NCBI RefSeq assembly: GCF_932526225.1
Contig: NC_064035.1
Coordinates: 4,341,501 to 4,405,500 of the forward strand
DNA: 64,000 nucleotides
Direction: 5' to 3'
Source of the DNA: Nematostella vectensis
Lineage: Eukaryota; Cnidaria; Anthozoa; Actiniaria; Edwardsiidae
Shown here piece by piece: positions 49,101 through 61,100 of the stretch. The translations under genes and the position numbers were made by a program. Under the pieces are notes generated by a model that worked only from the letters and a program-made list of their open reading frames with translations, was not told the DNA's origin and searched no databases. Every line of letters begins with the position of its first letter. The stretch's first letter is position 1.

Positions 49101-52100
49101 CAGAGTGAAGTCCATTTTGACTTCACTCTACAGGGGTAGACTCTACATCATCTGGGTTATAGGTAACCCCATGTACCTTACCTGAAATCTCTGTAGCCGA
49201 TCATTCAATGCGTCCAGGTTTTCAGGGTTCGTCTCGTCCGACACAAGCTCCTGGAATGCGTTTTCCTGTGATGTCAGCCATTCCGACAACTCCTCAAGTT
49301 CTCGCTCATACTGCTTCTGCTTTGTTCGAGGAGATTTCTGGTCCAAGGGGGAGCCCGACAGGCTAGAGAAGCTCTTAGAAGGTGTTGTAGAATTTCTCTC
49401 TGGGGTGTCTCTTTTTTGGGTCTCTCGTCTCGGCGTCTCATCTCCTCTAGGAGAGGCTTTCGATTGAGGTTCACAAGCGACGGGGATGGCATCAAGGGGT
49501 GCGATTTCTTCTAGGGCCACAGGTTTCTTGTCTACCTGAGTGGGCGGTAGAAGCCCCAAGGTCTGAAGATGGCGTTCTCGTGAGCGAAGCAAAGGCTGTA
49601 GCCGTTCCCATTGACGGTTAACCTCGGACAGTCGTTTCCTTTTGCTAGGACTAGAGTCTGATGATGTCTTGTCCAGGTAGTCAAGAAGACTTTGGTGGAG
49701 TATTGCAAGGCTGTGTGATATCTAAAGGAGAATAATACCTCGTGGTGTCACCGACATTTATCACAACAGTAGCAAACCAGATTGGTTGAGATTGTATGTT
49801 AAAATTTAAAATCACGGAAATAAAAAATACCTTGAATTTACCCAATAGTTTTTTTTTTCTGGAATTCTCTATAACTATACTACGATTTTAAACCAAACAG
49901 CAGTTATGCCAAGCTAATAGCAAGGATTATTTACCAGGAATTTAAGAAGCTCAGTGTTCAGGTTATTCTCTCGATCTAGAGGGCCTAGTTGTCTGATTTT
50001 CTTCTCAAGAGATGCGCCCTGCTCGACTGCCTCTGAGACCTTCCCGTCGTAATCCTTCGTATTCAAGACCAGGGACTGTATACTAGCAGTCTGCTCAGAA
50101 GCAGCCCGAATAGTCATCATCTTTGCAATCATCAGCTTGATGATGCCTTGAATCAGTTCTTCCAAGTCCTCGACCTCGACAAGCAAAAGATGGCAATTAG
50201 ATCCACGATAATGACGGTTGAGATGGCGATGGAGGTTTTGTTTTTGGATGATTGTGGCATCGGTGATGTTGAGGTCAACGTTGGTAATGGCGATAGTGGA
50301 AATGATGATGTCAACGGTAGTGGTGAAGGGTGATGGTGGTGATGACGATGGCGAAAATGATAATGACGACGGCAGTGGTGATGGAGGTGATGATGATGGC
50401 GCAAGTGAGGATGATAGTAGTGATGGTGGTGGTGATGATGAAGGCGAAAGTAATGATGATGATGACTGCGGTAATGATAGTGAATGTGGTGGTGATGTTG
50501 ACTATTAAGATGGTTGTTATTGTAAATGTTGCGAGATAATGAGGATCATGATGGAAGGGATAATAATGGTGGTATTGCCACGGTGCGTTGTCGGTTTGGT
50601 TACTAATGATGCTACATGTTTACCTGTTTGTTAATGTTGACCTCCTCGCTAGATGTAAGGGTGCTGTGCCTGGTCGCTATACTGGAGAGCTTGTTCTGTT
50701 GCTGTCGAACCTCGTCAAGGTATCCCTGTGAAATGGAAAGCCTGCTTGGTGAATTTGATGACAGTTTTAAGGCCAGGCGGCGTGGGTAAATCTGATTAAT
50801 AAGGAGGGTGGGGGGGGAGTAGTGTTTTTTTAAGTTGATGCTGCACCAAATCAATGGAAAATATGCTATGCTGACAAAAACGTTACATATTTTGAGGTTT
50901 GAGGTAACGATTGCGGGTGCAAGTGGGCTGAAGGGTAAAGGAAAAATTATGCAGACAGAAAAATGCAGATAGGTGTAACAGCGCAACATCAAAACAGCCT
51001 ATTTTGAAACTTTATGGTTCTCGGCGGGAAAACTGTTGGCAAATAACACGGGTAGCTTCCTCACTAGGTTCCCTATTGTTTGTAGGATTTACATCGGATT
51101 CATTTGTTATACGTTTCAAGTCTGACACAGAAGGAAGAAAAAGGTTAAATCTTCACGAACCTGCATGCGAGCAATCTGCTCTCTGATCACCCCCAAGTCT
51201 CCTTCCATATCCTTCTCCGTCTCGACACTCTCCTCGATCTCCGCGACGGCCTCAAACAGCTCGTGTAGCTCAATCTGTGTCATAAGCTCCTCATCAAACC
51301 CATCCTCGTCACTGCTGCCCTTGTCACTTGCTCCCCCCTGCTCTCCAGCAGGGGGCGTGTCGGTGCCGTCAGTCAAGTACAGAGACCTGAGAAACGCGAA
51401 GTTCTCGCGGAATGCGAGGATATCGTCTTGGTGCGTACCGTCCTGTTCTTGAGCCTGAAGCAAATGCAGTGTTAATCCTGTCAGTGTAAATTCCTTAATA
51501 TTTGCGGCCAAGCAGTGTTTAGAAAATAAGTCGCTTCTATTTGAAAATAACAGTGACACAATGCCCTTACCCGTGACCCTAGTAAATTGTAAAAAAAATA
51601 ATGTTTGAGAGATAAATATTGCCAGCCTCCGGAAAGTGGCTGCTTTACATAGGTTGCCTGCCTCCTTAATGAGAAGTATAATACTTGCCTGGTTTCGCAC
51701 GCTCATCTCCAGGTCCGTCTGTCTGTCCGCGGCTCGTGCTTGAAGCTCGTGCCACAGGTTGTTCACAGCCTTCAGACGCTCGTCCAGGATGATTTGCAGG
51801 CTGCTATTTGCGTCGGGAGCCATTCGTAGAGCGATCGAATTCATGATGTCGATACGATTTTGCTGCCGAGACATCTCGACACACAAGGCCTAGTAAAGAT
51901 GTGAAACGAAAAGAATGAGGCTGTCATTCGTGTTAGGAACCAGTCGAAGAGCGTTTGAGTTCACGATGTCGATACGATTTTGTCTTTAAGATTTTGATAC
52001 CTCTGTACAGCCACAACCAAGTCTGTTCAAAATATCGAGAAGGAAATGAAAAGACTAAACATCTGAAGACTGCCGAAAAATCAAAATAAAAAAATCAGAA

Positions 52101-55100
52101 TTATCCACAAAATTGGCAACGTTTATTTCTCTATTATCGTCAATATTTTTTTCTGGAACTCTTGCTAAAGCGAAAGGAGATAAAAAGGCTGTCAGTAATA
52201 ACAGCTGTTCTTGTCACGCCCTAGGTCTACGTTTGCGTGACATTATATTCAAAGTATGCAAAGTATGGTCAGGCGAAAAATAATCACCTAAACATGTTAT
52301 TCTTGTAAGAATGACAGAAGAAGTAAAAGATCTTGAAAAAGGAAGTTGTTTGTAATTTTTGACGTATTTGTATTACAAAAAAAATCAAATGCTTGAATAA
52401 TGATTCATGAGTTCGATGAATCAAGAACTCGGATTAAAACATAAAATTTACGTCTAGTTTCAGATGCATAAAATATAACCCAAGCTATTGTCCGTTATGA
52501 ATACCACGCCGTGAAGCAGGCAGGGGATCATGGTATATAGACGCCATGTTTCATCACAAATGCACAATCAAGACATCAACTAACAAAAATTACATAAACC
52601 ATCAAAACATTCGTCATCAAAACACTGGACATTCGTATAGAGTGATGAGTGTTTTAGGATTTAATTGCCAAATAGACTTATCTGTCTTTATTTACTATTG
52701 CTAAACAATCCGAGTGGAAATGCGGTTTGACGATAATGAATTTCTTTATGGATGGCGCTGATTTCTGAAAAGGACAGAGCATAGCACAAATAAACAAACA
52801 GTAGAATTATTCTGGTGACATTCAAATATAAACCTTATAATTAAATTCCTAAGACCTGCTTCATTTAATTGACAATGTCACACTCCTTTAGGGTATGTCA
52901 CATGTAGTCGTTGATTTGTCATGTATATAGTAGGAACGAGTACATTTTGACGGTATTTTAACGGGTGCTCTTACCACATGCTTCGCCAACTCATTCTTCA
53001 GCGCTTGCTGAGAGGGTTGTGAGCAGCTCCTCATGATGTCGTCGATGACTCGTAGCTTCTCAAGCAGTTTCTCCACCTCCACCATGAACTCCTGCACGCT
53101 CATATCCTCATGCAACACCGATTCGCCCTCCTCGATCTCTCGCACTCGGTCGAACGCGCCACCGGGGTTCAAAGACCTCTGAGAGATCGGTTCACGCACG
53201 TAAGGCTCGAACGAGTTGGTTAATTCTTGCCTTGCGGCCAGAGCAGGTTTTTGCAGTCGACGACGCTGTGAAATCTCGGCTAGGATTTCATGCGGTGCTT
53301 TCTCGTACGAGGCAAAGGTCGTTGAACCGCCGAGATCTTGTAGTAGTTCTGAATCCGAATCGCTATCTCCATCGAGTAGTTTCCTTGGAGTCGAGTTACT
53401 TGCAAGGCCGTGACCCCAGAGCGAGCCGTTAGTTAACCTGTCGTCGGAATTTGGAGTGGCATTTGAGTGTAACGCTTCTCGGTCACTACTGGGAGCGTTT
53501 AGCTCGAGGCCGTTTCCTTGGGGTTTACTCCGCATACTTAGCGCTTGTGTTTTAATTACCGGGGCCGTCACAACAACCTGCCCATCTGTCTGATCCGAAA
53601 CCTCGAGAGATGGTTCACTGATCACATCATTTAGGGTTGCCAGTGGTAACGAAGCCCCGCGCGTTTCTTTATCATCTAACAAATCTTCCGTTCCACGGGG
53701 TACTTTTGAGTTTGAGAATCGCAAATAAGAGCTGTCGCTAACGACGCCTTTATCTAAAGTGCCCGAATCGCCCTGTGGATTTTTCATATCTGAGCTGTTA
53801 ATGTCAGTCACCACAAGATCGTCCCTTGTTCTTTGAGCGCGCAAGCTATCGGGGTCCCCGCTTCCAGAGGAATTATTAGCAAAATTATCGGTAATAACTG
53901 AGGCAATACCATCGGTACCTTCAGTCGATTCTCGTCCGCTTTCCTTCCCATCATAATTACGAGCATCACAGGCAGCAACAGAATCTTGGGGCGTAGACCT
54001 AGCCAAGGGTATGAAGTCACTTTCAATACTTTCCGAGACGCCATTTGGGCTCTCACTGTCCCTTTGAGAGCTGGACTGGCTGTCTATACTGGCTGATCTG
54101 TCAGCCTCACTTTGTCTACTGGCATCACCACAATCGCTAGTATCTCTTTGGTCCTTCAAATCATTCAAGCTATTATCACCAGGCACCGCGCGGGTCGATC
54201 CGACATCTTGATGAGAATCTTTCTTCCCGCTATTCTCAGGTTTACTGTTTTCATCACTAGCTTGTTCTTTAAGCACATTTTCAATTTGAGACTCTTTCGC
54301 ACTATCGGCTGCAACATCATTATTATTATCATTATCATCATTATCATCTGTAACCTTCTCATCAGCATCATGTTTATTATCATCATCAGCATCATAATCA
54401 TCACCTTCATCAAGATTTCCATTGGCATCATGATCATTAACATCAGCATCGCGACCATCATCACGGTTGTCCCGAGTCTCAGACTCCGTGCCTTTGTTCC
54501 CTATATACAAATCAAAATCATCATAAACCAGCTCTGCACTCTGACTGTTATCCTCGCTTGGCACTGATGACGTTACTTCCTGTCCTGCAGGTGACGTCAC
54601 TTCCCTCTCACTCTCCTCGCCGTTACAGTACTCAATGTCTAAATTATCGCCATTTTCGTTCGTTAAAACAACAACAGGTATGGTCGACGACGCATCCTCT
54701 TCATCACCAACACTCGACTTGTCGTCACGACTGTTGACATGTGTCGATGGAACATCTTCATGTGTTTGCTTTAATCGAGCGTACTCGTCTGGTGATATAG
54801 ATAATCCTTGTTTAGAATCTCGTTGCATCCCGGACTCGTTCTCGTGTGAGTCGAATCCAGCTCGCTTCAGTAGCCCTTCAAACGACTCCATTGACGACAC
54901 ACCACTCTCTAGATCAGAGTCAGCGTTCTCCCCGTTCTCGTGCTGGGTTTGTGAGCCCACCACGCCGTTTTGAGTGTCGCTAGCGCAGTTTAGATGAGAT
55001 TCAACAGCGTTCGTGTTGAGTGCCGCGGGTTGAATATCATAATCTTCTAAACCGTCAAGTTCTTGTTGTAAGTTCGCTAGACTTTGTAAGACGTTTTCTT

Positions 55101-58100
55101 TGTCCGAGTCTGAACAGCTCTGCACCAAGGCATTCCCTCTCTCACTTACTTCCTTGGCAATGGTTTTCACAAACTGTAGATCCGCATGTAACTCCTGGTA
55201 AATTAAAATTGGATTAAGCTCGATTAGACGCAACACTAGACACGCTTTTAACAAAGGCCACGGAATACTTGATACCAAGACATACCTGATATAGAAACAC
55301 TGTTTTTTTTGCATTGAATGCGAAACAAACTTGAGTAAAAAACAAATTCATAAGATCCTTGTCCCAGTGTTTATCTTACCTTAGTTTGTCCAAACTAGAC
55401 CATCAATTATACGCACATACCAAACAATATCTCCTCATCAGACAATGCCAAATAGCAGTGTTTGCTCGTAATTAATAGTTTATAGGGTACTTATCCCGCA
55501 AATCATAATTAGTTTAACAAATCGATTTTTTTGTACTCAGGAATGTCGGGAAAGGGGAGGGGTTTAGGTCTAGATCTTTCACTAGAAATTACACAGGGTC
55601 TTTATTCGCCTTACAGAAATATTTACCGCGAGCAGTTTGTAATTCGGCAGGTGTTACAAGCTAGTCTGCCGCCACATACATACAGGTTTAAAATAAACTA
55701 TCATAAATTGGCTGAGTAAATAAAGATCCCGTTAAGCTGTGAGGGCAATAGCTAATTGTGGTCTTTTAGCATAATAGGTGTCAAAGAGGGGGAGTCTTTA
55801 AATTCTTTTGTTTCACTTAAAATAATGGATTGGGAAAACCGCATCCAACCATAGATTACTTTAGGGTATCAGTTACAGAAGAAAAACATGATCAAACAAG
55901 GTGAAGCAAAAAGAAACATTGACAACCATTTCTCTCTCGTCTCAGTTTCGTATCCTAATCAAGGATACAGGGATGGTTTGTGTCTTGCTTGGAGTGAGCA
56001 CAACGGGCTCTAATGAATTAATTGCTTGAAAAAGTACTCGTGATTGTCGTCTTTAAAAAGACTCAGGATTTTACTTACGTGACACTGCTTGCGTGACTTT
56101 ATCCTATCATTATGTAAAATATAGTTTCTTTTCATTATTTTAAGCTTTTAGCAATAAAATGGAAATGCTTTTATTTTAAGATGGAAAAAAGGGGAATAAA
56201 ACCCCAAATCATCTTCTAATACGCATAGATTTGTTTGCGCATTAAAACATTTGACAATAATAAAGTCGGATACACATAGCTTTTAACCTTTCTTTACAGT
56301 GGCTTTAGCAAGACGCAGCTAAAGAACCCTTACAAACTAGTGCTAGATGTAAACGAGAAGTTCGACAAAGGAATCAAAAGCTCTATCAGGGATCCCAATT
56401 AGATGCGCGAGAAGTGGATGTAAAACTTCTGGGCACATTGAGTCTAGAAGGCACCTATAAAAGAAGCTAAACACAATCAAGAAAGAGGAACTCGAGTAGT
56501 TGTCCTACGGGTCCTACTTTCAAAGCATCGCATCTGGCATAAAATAACTGACAATTGCTCAAAACTGATATCAGCAAAATAATTTTTATTTGATACTTTT
56601 TCTTGAACAAAATTCACCACTTTATGTCATAATAATTTTCCCATGTTTGTTAAGAAAAGTAAAATTAATCAAATTTATTTTTTTTCTAAACAAATGAAAG
56701 CTGAATTTTAGCTATTATCTGATATTTATACCGTAAAAGATTGATGAATTGTCTCGCTTATTGCACATGTGGCACGCGACTTGTATCGAAACCCCTCAAG
56801 CTCGACGTATGCAGATAGCTGAGACGAGCGAAGCTAACGACGAGTGGATATCGCATATAGTAAATCACCCAAGTTTCCAAATAAAACAATCTTTTGACCA
56901 CTAGAATCACGACAAGGACAATGAAACCCCACGTTACCGGAAAGAGACTACAGTTACAAAGAAAACGCACAATAAACACATAGACACATCCATAAAACAT
57001 GGTCACGGAAATAGTAATAGTCTAGCATTTAATATTCTAATGCCGAAAATAATTGTAATACTGTCAGTTTGAATATATATTTTTGAAGTACAAAAAAAAG
57101 TACAAGCTTAAAATCTCAATGAATTCATTACCTGTAGACTGTCCTCGTTGTCCAAAAGTCCGTCTTCTCTCGCTTGCAACACACTTGACCTATACTCATC
57201 AATTCGATCGATACAATCCTTCATGGCGACTTTAAACTCGGCAAGCTTGTAATACTGATCACCAAACGCGCTTTCCCGCTCGATCACGATTCCCTGGATT
57301 CTGTCTAAACTTTCCTGTAGAGAATGAATTTGATTCCGCATTTCTTCTCCTTCGGGTGCCTCGTCGAGAAAGTCTGCAAGTCGGTACCCTTGATTCTTGA
57401 CGCTTTCAAAATTATTCACAGTCCCCTCTAATTCTTCGTTAAAGGCCTGGAAATAAAATGAATGACTGTATGTGTAATCGTCCTCCTCCATCTTTCCCTT
57501 TCTGTTTATCTCATAAAATTTGATGAATGGAAACTGTTGCTAGCTCGTTCGCCGTGTTTTTCTGCTCTCGTTTATTCAGCCATTTGTGTGACACTTTAAC
57601 ACAAAACCCCTTCCAGATAGCAGAAAACATTTCTCATGTTCTAGTTACATGCTGAGAGAAAACAACTTCGAGTTGTATAAAGCCACGCTTCTAAACCAAA
57701 AGTTATTATCTAGAGCACAGCTAGCCTGAATATTCATCAGTCAACAAGAATAAATTATAAGGAGATGAACTCGTTATGCAAAGTACATCTTAACGTTGTT
57801 TTTTTTAAGTCCAAAAATTATCAGAAGTAAAAAAAATCAGGATACGAATAAAAACGGGAAAGACAATTAGAAAAAAATTGATAACAACAAAAAATCTGAA
57901 AGCCAAGTGAAAGAGTTAAAATAATGCGTTTACTAATCTCTGGATTCATTTTATTTGTATTTGTCTGATAGAGCAAATATTACTAGAAAATCGCCTGGGG
58001 AGAGGCTAGGTCGGACGTGTTGTTGACAATGAGCTGCGAGATTGCGATGACCACTGGGTCCCGGATGTACATTTTGGCGCCAATAATAATAGGTGACGTG

Positions 58101-61100
58101 AATCGATCTCTTTCTGTAATTTCGTGTATTTACTTTAGCAAATTTTACAACAAACAAAGTACACCCCGGTGTCAGGCAAACAGGGACAAAACGCTATTCA
58201 ATTTTGGATTTTCTCCAGGGCATTAGCAAGAAGACATCAATCAAACAGAATGGCAGATAGCCCAGCAGATGTCTCAGCAAAATAAATTGAAGTGGATTGG
58301 CGCCAAAATGAATAGCGATCTGCCTTTTGAGATGTCTTATTATACAGTCTTGGCACCTAGCTTTGCGGGGCGTCCTCTCAAGATGGAGTTCCCCTGATAC
58401 TTGCTTACTTAAATTCATTTTTGTAGAGAATATTATTCAAAATTTGATATACTGTTGCCACAGATATAATGACTACACATAATTTGAAGCATTCTTGTTT
58501 CTTAGCAACGATTACTTAACTAGGAAAATTTGTTTAATATGTTTCTTTATCAATTCTTCATTGCACAAATTAAAATGAATTTTTTCAACATTAAACTTAA
58601 CAATTTATTATATTTTGGGATATAAAAACGCCATCAGGCCTCTAAATAGTTAATCACTAAATTCTTATAAGAGGAACTTCTTACACGATCTTAAGTGTAT
58701 GTAAGGTATTTAACATTACGTTCACTCGCACGAGTGTGTACGAGGGGCGGATACCTACCTTGAGGGCCGCCATGTCTTGAGGGTCGATTTCACTTTCTAT
58801 TCTGCCACCGTTACGCATGAGCCAATCAGTGCAGGCCGCTAGCCCAGTGTGAAAGTCTTGCCATTCAACCGAGCCGCGGACCAGCTCGTGTTTGCGGTCC
58901 TGCAGACGATCCCTGGCGCGCAGGTACGCCTGGTCTAGGTCCTTGAGTCGCTGAGTAATACCCTCTTGGTCTGTCTGGGATACTAGGTCGCTGATATGTC
59001 TTGACTTGGCTTTGACCTCGCTGATTATAGCTCCCTGGAGTTCCAAATTGCCGGATAACATCTATGGAAAAAGAGGTGACCTAACACATTGCAAACTAAA
59101 CGTTCAAACACAACATTTACAGGTTATAAATAGCGTTCCTGCATTCAACAAAACTCAACGTTCTGCCTCCAACAAAACTCAACGTTCTGCATCCAACATG
59201 TAGGTACGCATATAAAGTACGTTTGGCATCAATTTTAATTGACACTTTGAAGCGAGGGATCAGAAAGAATAATTGAAAATAACGCGTAAAGAAACTCTTG
59301 GCATCAGATAAAGAGCAAAGGGAGCATACCAACAATATGATAAGAAGTCCCAGCTTGTGAGACTGATGTGTTGCGATCTTGCTCCCAAAAGGCGATGGTC
59401 AAGTCTATACATGATTTACCTTAAAGGTCTGCTGCTGTTCCGCAAGTGAGCCCGCGTTCCTCTGCTGCAGTTCCAGCGAGCCATTCATCATATCGAGGCT
59501 CTGGAAGCACGAGTCGATTTCTGCACGGTACTCCTGCCACTTCCATAGTGTGTCTTCAAACTCTTCCTGCTTCTCCGCTACCTCCCCCTCTAGACGACCA
59601 CACCCTTGCATCAGCCCCTCTAGCTGCGACTCCAGTGTCTAGCAGACATCAGCATTAGTAATAAAACGCATAGCATTGATGGTCCCAAAAATGTCTCGTT
59701 GATATCCCCATATTCCACGAGGCATTGAGGTGCTTCGCTGACGTACCCTCCGTACACGCGGTGTTAGACGATACAGGCGCTCTTTGCAGCTCAGTGATTT
59801 CGAGAAATAGGAAATGGGTTCCTCACAAGCATTCGGTGTGAGTAAACGCGCTAGCATATGCAGTTTGACACAGCTTTTGATGAGAACAGAAATCCCAAAA
59901 TCCCAAAATAATCATTCCCGAGAAACAAATTAGAAAATCCGTATGCAGAATAGGAAATAGGCAATTTACTTTATGAACGTAATAAGTTTTAAATATTGCA
60001 TTTTTCTGTATTATCTTGGTCGCTTTGTAACTTATTAGTCGTTTTATTGGGCAGCATTCGCAGACCTATACTATTTGGGAAATACGCTCCTCTAGTAAAT
60101 ACTGATATAGCTAGTCAAAGTCTTCTCACCGTGCTTTGTACGGGCGACGAAGACTGGCTCAGGTCAGAGCATCGACTACTCAGGTTTTCCACTGACCCTT
60201 GAAGAGACGTGACTTCTCGGCCAAGGTGCTGCGATAGATATGAAAAACATAAGGGAAACAAATAACATGATTTCTAGCATGTGAACCCATTAAACGGATA
60301 TTGCTTTTGAAGGTAGTCACGCCATAGTTAAAACGTTACGTAACGTTACACACGCTAAGCTCTGTTAACACATGCCAGGTAGCAGATAACACAGTCAACG
60401 TCACGCACTTGTAACACATGCCACGTCGTAGCAGGCAACACATACCAAGTACCGTGTCACATAGCAGATAACACACGTTACGCACTGGTAACACATGTCA
60501 CGTCGTACCAGCCAACACATTCCAAGTACCGTGTCACATAGCAGATAACACACGTCACGCACTGGTAGCACGTCACTTCGTACCAGGCAACACATCGCAA
60601 GTACCGTGTCAAAATATCCCGCATATCGGGTAACACATTTAACGTTGTACTTGGTAACATTTTCTGCATATCGGGTAACACATGCCACGTCGCATCAGTT
60701 AACATATACAGCATATCGGGAAACAAATGACACGTCGTACCAGGTAACAAATGCCGCATATCGTGTAACACATGTCACGTCGTACAAGGTTACACATGCC
60801 GCATATCTTGTAACACATGTCGCGTCGTACAAGGTTACACATGCCGCATATCGGGTAACACATGTCACGTCGTACAAGGTTACACATGTCGCATATCGGG
60901 TAACACATGTCGCGTCGTACAAGGTTACACATGCCGCATATCTGGTAACACATGTCGCGTCGTACCAGGTAACACATGTCGCGTCGTACCAGGTAACACA
61001 TGTCGCATATCGGGTAACAAAGGTCACGTCGTACAACGTTACACATGTCGCATATCGGGTAACACATGTCGTGTCTTACAAGGTTACACATGCCGCATAT

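Noticed and set aside
50153-50539. Short open frames of His-, Val- or Asp-rich peptides
   Set aside because: They are translations of the GAT/GGT-rich simple-sequence tract in an intron.
54112-54567. Plus-strand Ile-rich frame of 151 codons
   Set aside because: Antisense reading of the Asp/Asn codon run in the large exon.
55531-55719. Plus-strand frame of 62 codons
   Set aside because: Intronic, no recognisable domain, no splice or promoter support.
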